Source: Rhodospirillaceae bacterium (GTDB taxonomy: Bacteria > Pseudomonadota > Alphaproteobacteria > Rhodospirillales > Rhodospirillaceae). From it: 64,000 nucleotides of DNA. Each line of letters opens with the position of its first letter. The first letter of the stretch is position 1. The DNA is taken from contig CANJRD010000002.1 in the NCBI GenBank assembly GCA_947476695.1, positions 124,001-188,000 on the forward strand, written 5' to 3'. The translations under genes and the position numbers were made by a program. This document shows positions 57,576-64,000 of this stretch, piece by piece. The notes under the pieces were generated by a model. The model had not been told where the DNA came from. It did not search any database and was given only the letters and a program-made list of their open reading frames with translations.

Positions 57576-58861
57576 TGGCGGCTTCTTTGATCAGCGCGCA
57601 TCCCTTCGGTGAAGCTTACGCCGCCAAGGCCGGTACTGCGTCCGGTGGGCGCTGGGCCGAGCTGCAGCGCGCTGCGCGTGCCGAGATCGCACGTGGTCTG
57701 CCGGGGCCGCAGCATGAAGAGTGGCGGTTCACGCCGCTGACGGCGCTTGCGCGTGTCGGGTTCATCCCGGCCGCAGCTGCTGACGACGTTGACGTAACGA
57801 CCGTGCCGAGCGACGTGCCGCGGATTGAGGGCGCGACCCGTGTGGTGCTGGTGAACGGCGTTTATCGCGCCGACCTGTCCGATACGGCGACCGATATCGA
57901 GATCGCGTCCTTCGCGCCGAACGATGCGACGGGACAGATCGCTTTGGCCGAATTGCCGCTGGTCGCGTTGAATACGGCCTATGTGACCGGTGGCGTGACC
58001 ATCGCCGCGAAGCGTCCCACGACGCGCACGGTTCATCTGATTTCCATCGGGGCCTCCGGTAGTCAGCCGCTGGCCTTCCATCCGCGGATCGTCGTGACGG
58101 CGGCGGCTGGGGCTTCCCTGACAGTGGTTGAAACGCACATCGGCCTGCCGGGGCAGCCGTTCTTCGCCAATACCGTCATCGAGGTCGATGTCGCGGAGGA
58201 TGCGACCGTCCGGCGCTATGTCGCGGTCATTGAGGACGGCGACGCCTTCCACATCGCCACGTCGGGCGTTGCAGTCGCCGCGCGCGGCACATACGAATCT
58301 TTCCATCTTGGCCTCGGCGGCCATCGCGCCTCCGGCACCGTGCGCCAGGAAATTCATGCGCGTCTCAACGGCGAGGCCGCGCGTGTACAACTCGGCGGCG
58401 TTTATGCGCTCGGTGGCGAAAGCCATCATGACTTCACGACCGTGATCACGCACCACGCACCAGGTGCGTCTTCGCAGCAGCTCTTCAAGGGCGTGCTCGA
58501 CGGTAAGTCGCATGGCGTATATCAGGGCCGCGTGCAGGTGTTGCAGACGGCGCAGAAGACCGACGCGCGCCAGCTTCACAAGGCGCTGTTCCTGACCGCC
58601 GGCCCGGAAGTCGACGTGAAGCCGGAACTTGAGATCGCTGCCGACGACGTGCAATGCGCCCATGGCGCGACCACGGGCAGTATCGATCCGGACCATCTGT
58701 TCTTTCTCGCGGCGCGCGGCATCGACGAACCGACCGCGCGTGGCTTGCTGGTCGAGGGCTTCGTGGCCGATGCGCTCTCCCAGGTGTCCGACGAAACCGC
58801 ACGCGACGCGCTTCAGCAGCAGGTCACGGCCTGGCTGCGCAAGCGGGGAGGGGCGTTATGA
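57575..58861 (+). CDS. sufD: Fe-S assembly protein SufD
   Basis: A 428-residue partner of SufB with the same beta-helix core. Family features are PQHEEWRFTPL, FKGVLDGKSHGVYQGRVQV, QLHKALFL, DDVQCAHGATTGSIDPDHLFFLAARGI and the conserved histidine in that block. The ATG at 57575 overlaps the sufC stop; a GTG at 57572 is the alternative. It overlaps sufS by ATGA. Confidence 0.93.
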   Translation: MAASLISAHPFGEAYAAKAGTASGGRWAELQRAARAEIARGLPGPQHEEWRFTPLTALARVGFIPAAAADDVDVTTVPSDVPRIEGATRVVLVNGVYRADLSDTATDIEIASFAPNDATGQIALAELPLVALNTAYVTGGVTIAAKRPTTRTVHLISIGASGSQPLAFHPRIVVTAAAGASLTVVETHIGLPGQPFFANTVIEVDVAEDATVRRYVAVIEDGDAFHIATSGVAVAARGTYESFHLGLGGHRASGTVRQEIHARLNGEAARVQLGGVYALGGESHHDFTTVITHHAPGASSQQLFKGVLDGKSHGVYQGRVQVLQTAQKTDARQLHKALFLTAGPEVDVKPELEIAADDVQCAHGATTGSIDPDHLFFLAARGIDEPTARGLLVEGFVADALSQVSDETARDALQQQVTAWLRKRGGAL

Positions 58862-60108
58862 ACGTAGCAGCCCTTTCGCAAGCCAAGCTGAACTTCGACG
58901 TTGAGCGCATTCGCGCCGACTTCCCGATTCTCTCGCGCAAGGTACACAACAAGCCGCTGGTCTATCTGGATAGTGCCGCCTCGGCCCAGAAGCCGCGTCA
59001 GGTGATCGAGACGATCACGCGCGCCTATAGCGAGGACTATGCCAACGTTCATCGCGGCGCCTATTACCTCAGCGAGAAGTCGACGTCTGACTATGAAGCC
59101 GCGCGCGAGAAGGTGCGTGCCTTCATCAACGCCAAAAGCATCACCGAGATCGTCTATACAAAGGGCGCGACCGAGGCGATCAATCTGGTCGCCGCCAGCT
59201 ATGGCCGCGCCTTCATCAAAGAAGGCGACGAGATCGTTCTGACGACGCTTGAGCACCACTCCAACTTCGTGCCTTGGGACTTGCTGCGCAAAGCCACCGG
59301 CTGCGTGCTGCGCGAAGTGACAGTCCAGCTGGACGGCAGCGTGCGGATCGAAGACTTCGCGAAAGTTATCGGCCCGCGCACGAAGCTTGTCGCCGTCGCG
59401 CATGTCTCGAATGTGCTGGGCACCGTGCTGCCGATCAAGGAGATCGCCAAGCTCGCTCATGCCGTCGGCGCGAAGCTTCTCGTGGATGGCTGCCAAGGCA
59501 TCGTCCATGCCGAGGTCGACGTCCAGGCGCTCGATTGCGACTTCTACGTCTTCTCCGGCCACAAGCTCTATGGACCCACCGGTATCGGCGTCCTGTGGGG
59601 ACGGGAAGCCATCCTCGACACCATGCCGCCCTACCAGGGCGGCGGCGACATGATCGAGACAGTGGCCTTCGCGGGCTGCACCTGGGCTGGGCTGCCGGCA
59701 AAGTTCGAAGCGGGCACGCCGCCGATCGTCGAGGCGATCGGGCTAGGGGCGGCCATCGATTACATCAACACGCAGGATCGTGTCGCGGTCGCGGCGCATG
59801 AGCACGCGTTGATCGCCTATGCGCTGGAGCGCCTGCCGGAAGTGCCAGGCCTACGACTCATCGGTACCGCGCCCGGCAAAGCCTCAGTGCAGTCGTTCGT
59901 CGTCGAAGGCGCGCATCCGCATGATTTGGCGACCGTGCTCGACCGTTCGGGCGTCTGCGTCCGCGCCGGCCATCACTGCGCGCAGCCGCTGATGGAAGCG
60001 CTTGGCGTCAGCGCGACCGCGCGGGCGTCTTTCGCGATGTATTCGACGCAAGCCGAGATCGATGCGTTGGTTGCGGCGCTCATCAAGGCGCGGGAGCTGC
60101 TTGTATGA
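58858..60108 (+). CDS. sufS: Cysteine desulfurase SufS
   Basis: A 416-residue group II cysteine desulfurase that supplies sulfur for cluster assembly. The PLP lysine lies in SGHKLYGPTG, the histidine in TTLEHHSNFVPW, and the persulfide cysteine in VRAGHHCAQPLM. The ATG overlaps the sufD stop. Its C terminus overlaps sufU, its likely sulfur acceptor, by ATGA. Confidence 0.95.
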   Translation: MNVAALSQAKLNFDVERIRADFPILSRKVHNKPLVYLDSAASAQKPRQVIETITRAYSEDYANVHRGAYYLSEKSTSDYEAAREKVRAFINAKSITEIVYTKGATEAINLVAASYGRAFIKEGDEIVLTTLEHHSNFVPWDLLRKATGCVLREVTVQLDGSVRIEDFAKVIGPRTKLVAVAHVSNVLGTVLPIKEIAKLAHAVGAKLLVDGCQGIVHAEVDVQALDCDFYVFSGHKLYGPTGIGVLWGREAILDTMPPYQGGGDMIETVAFAGCTWAGLPAKFEAGTPPIVEAIGLGAAIDYINTQDRVAVAAHEHALIAYALERLPEVPGLRLIGTAPGKASVQSFVVEGAHPHDLATVLDRSGVCVRAGHHCAQPLMEALGVSATARASFAMYSTQAEIDALVAALIKARELLV

Positions 60109-60608
60109 GCGCTAATGCGCAAACCAAGGAGCCGGACGATCTGCGCAGCCTGTATCAGGAAATCATCCTCGATCACGGTAAGCATCCGCGCAACTTGCGT
60201 CAGGTCGAGAACTTCACCAACCAGGCGAAGGGCAACAACCCGATGTGCGGCGACAAGGTCGCCGTCACCGCGCGCGTGTCGCCCGCCGGCGTTATCGAAG
60301 ACCTGGCGTTCGAGGGCAAAGGCTGTGCGATCTCCATCGCGTCGGCGTCCATGATGACGTCGGCCTTGAAGGGGCACTCGGTGCAGGCCGCCAAACGTCT
60401 GTTTGCCGCCGTGCAAGGGCTGTGCACAGGCAAGACGGACGTCGAAGGCGCGCAGCGTGAAGTGCCGGAACTCGCTAACGCCATTGGCGAGCTCGCGGCG
60501 TTATCCGGGGTGCGTCAGTTTCCCACCCGTGTGAAATGCGCCACGTTGCCGTGGCATGCGTTGGTGTCCTGCCTCGACGGCGGCGACACCGCGACGACGG
60601 AGAAGTAG
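60105..60608 (+). CDS. sufU: SufU-type sulfur acceptor / NifU-like N-terminal family protein
   Basis: A 167-residue IscU/SufU-fold protein. The three cysteines are in NNPMCGDK, FEGKGCAIS and RVKCATLPW, and the insert between the second and third (about 18-21 residues longer than in IscU) is typical of SufU. SufU proteins pick up sulfur from SufS. It overlaps sufS by ATGA and is followed directly by sufT. Confidence 0.9.
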   Translation: MSANAQTKEPDDLRSLYQEIILDHGKHPRNLRQVENFTNQAKGNNPMCGDKVAVTARVSPAGVIEDLAFEGKGCAISIASASMMTSALKGHSVQAAKRLFAAVQGLCTGKTDVEGAQREVPELANAIGELAALSGVRQFPTRVKCATLPWHALVSCLDGGDTATTEK

Positions 60609-61052
60609 ATGAACGACGACACCAACGATGGCGTCGAGGAGAGAGATCACATGATGTCCCCGCATCCGATGCACGCCGACGATGGCGAACCGCCGCAAGA
60701 AGGCGACGTCATTCGTGCGGGCATGCCGCTCGACCGGTCGAAGCATACCGTCGCGACAGACGATACCGTGATCGAAGCGATCAAGACGATCTACGATCCC
60801 GAAATCCCGGTGAACATCTATGATCTCGGCTTGATCTACGATCTGAAGATCCACGACACCGGCAACGTCGACGTCACCATGACCTTGACCGCCCCGGCCT
60901 GTCCGGTGGCGGGTTCGCTGCCGAAGGAAGTGGCCGAACGCATTGCCAATGTCGAAGGCGTCGGCGAGGTCGGCGTGGTGATTACCTGGGATCCGCCCTG
61001 GACCCAGGCCAACATGTCCGAGGTCGCCCGTGTCGCCCTCGACATGTTCTGA
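60609..61052 (+). CDS. sufT: SufT family protein (DUF59/MIP18)
   Basis: A 147-residue protein of the MIP18 family, an auxiliary factor in cluster maturation. The DUF59 core has IYDPEIPVNIYDLGLIYDL and MTLTAPACPVAGSLPKEV, with one conserved cysteine, and ends VTWDPPWTQANMSEVARVALDMF-like. An N-terminal extension of about 45 residues is charged and low in complexity; ATGs at 60651 and 60654 are alternative starts. It begins immediately after the sufU stop. Confidence 0.9.
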   Translation: MNDDTNDGVEERDHMMSPHPMHADDGEPPQEGDVIRAGMPLDRSKHTVATDDTVIEAIKTIYDPEIPVNIYDLGLIYDLKIHDTGNVDVTMTLTAPACPVAGSLPKEVAERIANVEGVGEVGVVITWDPPWTQANMSEVARVALDMF

Positions 61053-61085
61053 TCCCAGACCCATATAAGCCGCTCAGGTGAAGCC

Positions 61086-61451
61086 ATGACTGAGATGACA
61101 ACAACCGCCCGCTCGAAGCCGCCCGCGCCGATCACGGTCACGCCGGCGGCCGCGCAGCGCATCCGCGACATCATCGGCAAGGCGACGAAGCCGGTGCTGG
61201 GCGTACGCGTCAGCGTGAAGGCGCGGGGATGTTCGGGGATGTCCTACGTGGTCGAATACGCTGAGCAACGAGGCAAATTCGAGGACGCGATCGACGTCGG
61301 CGGCGCGACGGTGTTCGTCGACCCGAAGGCGGTGATGTACCTGCTCGGCTCGGAAATGGATTACCAGGACGGCAAGCTGGAGAGCGGGTTCTCATTCAAG
61401 AACCCGAACGAGAAGGGCCGCTGCGGTTGCGGCGAGAGCTTCACGACCTGA
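61086..61451 (+). CDS. sufA: A-type Fe-S carrier SufA
   Basis: A 121-residue HesB/IscA family carrier. The three metal-ligand cysteines are in KARGCSGMSY and the C-terminal GRCGCGESF. It receives clusters from SufBCD and passes them to apo-proteins. It is the last gene of the suf operon, 33 bases after sufT, and converges on the CheY-like gene. Confidence 0.93.
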   Translation: MTEMTTTARSKPPAPITVTPAAAQRIRDIIGKATKPVLGVRVSVKARGCSGMSYVVEYAEQRGKFEDAIDVGGATVFVDPKAVMYLLGSEMDYQDGKLESGFSFKNPNEKGRCGCGESFTT

Positions 61452-61465
61452 AGCCTGCGGCTTTA

Positions 61466-61849
61466 TTAGCCCGCGAAGCCGAGGTGCTTATCCACCTCGG
61501 CCAGCAGCTTCACCGGATGGATCGGCTTGTAGAGGATGCTGATGCGTCCAGACTGGAACTCCGGATCGTCCTCGACCAGACCTTCCACGCGGTCCGGCTG
61601 GCCGGTCACGAGAATGGTCGCCACATGAGGCCGCTCGTCCAGGAGGCGTTGGCGCAGTTCCAGTCCGCCCATGTTCGGCATCATCACGTCGACGATCGCG
61701 AGATCGATCGACTTGCTGCCGATCACAGTAAGTGCCTGTTCGCCGTCGGTGGCTTGCTCGACCGCGTAGCCGCGCTTGCGCAGCAACTCGTTATAAGATT
61801 CCCGGACCATGGCATTATCGTCCACGACCAGGATGCGCACCTGATTCAT
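61466..61849 (-). CDS. Single-domain response regulator (CheY-like)
   Basis: A 127-residue receiver domain without an output domain. The acidic pair is in RILVVDDNAMVRES, the phosphoacceptor in LAIVDVMMPNMGG, Thr in ILVTGQPD and Lys in ILYKPIHP. The start at 61849 has GAGGGG 7 bases upstream. The partner kinase is not in the neighbourhood. It may work in a phosphorelay or motility pathway. Confidence 0.87.
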   Translation of the reverse strand: MNQVRILVVDDNAMVRESYNELLRKRGYAVEQATDGEQALTVIGSKSIDLAIVDVMMPNMGGLELRQRLLDERPHVATILVTGQPDRVEGLVEDDPEFQSGRISILYKPIHPVKLLAEVDKHLGFAG

Positions 61850-62014
61850 AATACCCCTCGACCCTCGACCCGTTGGAATACTACGCATATTTTGCGGGAA
61901 CTAGATAGCGCGCGGACAACCGCCATGGCGTAATTTGCCCTGATTAAATGGACTTTTCCACGCTCCACCTACCTAAGCGAGTTATCGTCAATCACCCGGT
62001 TCCGAGGCGCCGCA

Positions 62015-62224
62015 ATGCAACTGGTTTTGAATATTCTTCTGGCCGCGACGATGGTCGCCGTGGTGGGTGTTTTGTTCACCGGCTTGGCGGGCTTCGCGAA
62101 AGGCGGCGAATTCGATCGCAAGTACGGCAACAAGCTTATGCGTCTCCGGGTCGGCACCCAGGCGTTGGCCGTCAGTCTGCTGCTGCTGCTTCTGCTGCTG
62201 CGCAATCTCGACAGCGGCGGTTGA
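62015..62224 (+). CDS. Twin-transmembrane HIG1-domain protein
   Basis: A 69-residue protein with two helices (about 2-27 and 47-63) joined by the loop GGEFDRKYGNKLMRLRVGTQ, the hallmark of the bacterial HIG1 (hypoxia induced gene) family. Relatives in mitochondria associate with cytochrome oxidase supercomplexes; the bacterial role is less clear, though terminal oxidase association is plausible. The ATG is preceded by GAGGCG. It converges on the unknown gene at 62237. Confidence 0.82.
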   Translation: MQLVLNILLAATMVAVVGVLFTGLAGFAKGGEFDRKYGNKLMRLRVGTQALAVSLLLLLLLLRNLDSGG

Positions 62225-62236
62225 GCCGCCGTCGCC

Positions 62237-63097
62237 TCAGCCGAAGTTCGGCCGTTCGGGGCGATACATCAGCTTGTTGGCTTTCTCGAATTCCTCAATG
62301 CCACCGATCAGTTCGCGGCGGCGTAGACGCGCAGACTGCACCTGGGCGGGCGTGATGGTGGTCTTCTGCAGGCTACCGTCGGCCGCCATTTCCGCTACAC
62401 GATCGAGGAACGACTTGTGCGTCGTCGTCTCCAGGATGTCGGCGCAGAAGTTCATGAAGTAGGCGAGACGCACCTGATTCTGCGGGGTCGGATGATAGAT
62501 CGACATCGAGAAGGCGCCCGTCTTGCGGTCGTGACGCTCCAGGATCGAGGCGCGATGGTACTGCGGGCCGGGACTCAAGGTGAAGGACGTCTGGCTGTCG
62601 TGCTCGACCACATAGTCGTCGAGCGCCCCCAGCACGTTCGAGGCCGTCTCCGAGACCATATCGTCCGTCACTTCGACGCCCACCGCCAGGGTCTCAAGTT
62701 CGCGGATCGCGGCGTTGTCTTCGCGGCTGGTGAAAACCTCCTGGCCGGCGATGTGGACGGAAGCCCAATTCGCCTGGTTATAGTCGCGCTCGTATTTCGG
62801 CACGCGGCGCATCCAGGTGCCGTGCCAATCGACGTTGCCGCCATCGATCAGCACGTTCGCGTCGCGTCGAATTTCGTCGAGAGCGCCGGCCGTCATCCGC
62901 ATGGTGCCCTGAATGTTCTGGCCGCGCACGACGACCCAAATGGTCGACAGCTTCGTCTTCACCGGAATGGTGATGCGGTTGGACCGCAATTCCATGACGG
63001 GCTCTTCGCGCCGACCTTCGTCGTCGTCTATCGTTTCCATGAAACGGTAGACGATGGATTTCTCGCGATAGAGTGTGATGTTGCCGATCTCAATCAT
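62237..63097 (-). CDS. Conserved-looking hypothetical protein, 286 aa
   Basis: A soluble, acidic protein of 286 residues without signal peptide or membrane helices. Sequence such as GNVDWHGTWMRRVPKYERDYN, the helical PQNQVRLAYFMNFCADIL and the end ELIGGIEEFEKANKLMYRPER suggests a folded domain, and base use matches its neighbours. I do not recognise the family. It starts 5 bases after the stop of the amidohydrolase gene and so is probably co-transcribed with it. Confidence 0.7.
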   Translation of the reverse strand: MIEIGNITLYREKSIVYRFMETIDDDEGRREEPVMELRSNRITIPVKTKLSTIWVVVRGQNIQGTMRMTAGALDEIRRDANVLIDGGNVDWHGTWMRRVPKYERDYNQANWASVHIAGQEVFTSREDNAAIRELETLAVGVEVTDDMVSETASNVLGALDDYVVEHDSQTSFTLSPGPQYHRASILERHDRKTGAFSMSIYHPTPQNQVRLAYFMNFCADILETTTHKSFLDRVAEMAADGSLQKTTITPAQVQSARLRRRELIGGIEEFEKANKLMYRPERPNFG

Positions 63098-63102
63098 TCA
63101 AA

Positions 63103-64000
63103 TCATTCGGCGCTGAGGCGCTGGTATTCCAGCTCTCCGCTCCGTTCCCCCGCATAAGCGATCAGGCGCCCAATCAAGTGGCGCACATTTTGTTTAAGAC
63201 GCGCGAACGAGGCCCGACGCTGAAGCGTCGTCTCGTCCATGTAAAGATTGCGATTGATCTCGATCTGCAGCGCATGGATGCCGTTGGCCGGGTCGCCATA
63301 GTGCTGCGTTGTATACCCTCCGGCGTATGGATTGTTGCGCACGACCTGATAGCCGGCCGCGGCAAGCTCCGCGGCGGCCGTATCGATCAGGCTGTGATGA
63401 CAGGATAGGCCGTTACGGTCGCCCAGCACGATATCGATCGGGCGGACGCCGCCGTCGAGGTCCATCGGCAGGCCGGACGACGGCATGGAATGACAATCGA
63501 TCAGGATCGCGAAGCCAAAGCGCTCTCGCGCCCGGGCGACAAGGCTGCGCAGGTTTTGATGGTACGGCTTGTGAACGCCGCTGATTCGCCGTTCCGCTTC
63601 CGCGAACGACAGCTTCTTCCGATAGATTTCCCGCCGGGCGCCAACCACGCGGGCAATCGTGCCCAAGCCGGCGGCGACGCGGGCCGAGCTGGTGTTCACG
63701 AACGCCGGCAGCGGGTGCTCGAACATGTCCGGGTCCAGCTCGTAGGGCTCGCGGTTCACGTCTACGTAAGCGCGGGGGTAGAGGGTGCGCAGCAGGGGTG
63801 CCCCGAATTCCGGGGAATCGCCGAACAGCTCGTCAACGTAGCAGTCCTCGGATTTACGTAGGGTACCCAGTTCGAGAGACGAGGTTTCGATGAAATCCCG
63901 TGGGTAATAGGCGCCGGAATGGGGTGAGGCGAAGACCACTGGGGTCAGCGCGCCGGAGGGCTCCAGCCGCTCCACGGGGGATGGCGGAGGAGCCTCTTCC
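63103..64000 (-). CDS. N-formylglutamate amidohydrolase, 5' end beyond the window
   Basis: Zinc-dependent hydrolase of the HutG/N-formylglutamate amidohydrolase family, releasing glutamate and formate from N-formylglutamate. Visible motifs are FASPHSGAYYPRDF, DCYVDELFG, YVDVNREPYELD, LIDCHSMPS and IHALQIEINRNLYMDE, covering the metal histidines and glutamates. The frame stays open to the right edge (EEAPPPSPVERLEPSG); a GTG at 63975 could serve as start, but the true start is more likely outside. No other histidine degradation gene is near. Confidence 0.87.
   Translation of the reverse strand, partial: EEAPPPSPVERLEPSGALTPVVFASPHSGAYYPRDFIETSSLELGTLRKSEDCYVDELFGDSPEFGAPLLRTLYPRAYVDVNREPYELDPDMFEHPLPAFVNTSSARVAAGLGTIARVVGARREIYRKKLSFAEAERRISGVHKPYHQNLRSLVARARERFGFAILIDCHSMPSSGLPMDLDGGVRPIDIVLGDRNGLSCHHSLIDTAAAELAAAGYQVVRNNPYAGGYTTQHYGDPANGIHALQIEINRNLYMDETTLQRRASFARLKQNVRHLIGRLIAYAGERSGELEYQRLSAE

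Noticed and set aside
62015-62224. Reading the HIG1 protein as a chance hydrophobic frame
   Set aside because: The GGEFDRKYGNKLMRLRV loop between two helices is diagnostic of the family, so it was kept as a gene.
1-64000. CRISPR arrays, tRNA or rRNA genes, insertion sequences, integrases
   Set aside because: No regularly spaced repeats, tRNA-like cloverleaf with CCA-type end, rRNA segments or transposase and integrase motifs were found.

Overview
The window reads as a stretch of chromosome from a GC-rich alphaproteobacterium. The support is the bioMNY biotin transporter with three separate subunits, a SapC-family protein, a small HIG1-type twin-membrane protein, an N-formylglutamate amidohydrolase, a suf operon with an Rrf2-type regulator, and frequent ATGA/GTGA overlaps between genes. 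A family within the class cannot be fixed from sequence alone. I see no tRNA, rRNA, CRISPR array, prophage or insertion sequence.

Layout. 0.2-2.8 kb: a GH17-GT2 beta-glucan synthase (NdvB type). 3-6.6 kb: two small membrane proteins, a GNAT acetyltransferase with an internal stop, a methyltransferase and cysteine synthase. 6.9-11.4 kb: an operon of alpha/beta hydrolase, acyl-CoA dehydrogenase and two class III CoA-transferases. 11.5-12.8 kb: a class V aminotransferase. 12.9-13.8 kb: a 23-residue lysine/alanine peptide beside about 800 bp of unusual non-coding DNA. 13.8-19.3 kb (minus strand): an AI-2E/PerM permease, a frameshifted outer-membrane protein, a c-di-GMP phosphodiesterase with a dead GGDEF domain, and an amicyanin-like blue-copper protein. 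19.4-21.6 kb: a divergent TonB receptor. 21.6-25.8 kb: a membrane pseudokinase fused to an FGE-sulfatase domain, facing a frameshifted class III cyclase. 25.9-29.1 kb: SapC protein, damaged AlkA-type glycosylase and a peptide-binding lipoprotein-like SBP.

29.2-33.1 kb holds a copper cluster: DUF2946-like protein, TonB receptor, SCO1 and PCu(A)C. 33.1-38.4 kb: yaaA, then bioM-bioN-bioY tightly coupled to an acyl-CoA ligase and a thiolase, recalling the Bacillus yhfU-yhfT-yhfS set. 39.3-41.5 kb: an OmpR-type two-component system. 41.5-46.7 kb: MFS exporter, CMD/AhpD-like protein, Kup potassium transporter, two small proteins and a PEP-CTERM protein. 47.5-50.9 kb: an ECF sigma factor and a KdpE/KdpD-like pair without kdpFABC. 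50.9-54.0 kb: znuB-znuC-zur divergent from znuA with a palindromic candidate Zur site between them. 54.8-61.5 kb: a complete suf operon (regulator, sufBCDS, sufU, sufT, sufA). 61.5-64 kb: a CheY-like protein, a HIG1 protein, an unknown protein and the amidohydrolase, which runs off the right edge.

Themes: metal homeostasis (copper, zinc, Fe-S), CoA-thioester chemistry and signalling. Five genes between 4 and 27 kb carry apparent disabling changes (a stop codon, three frameshifts, one lost start codon), while none was seen from 27 to 64 kb. Either this segment is decaying or the consensus there contains sequencing errors.
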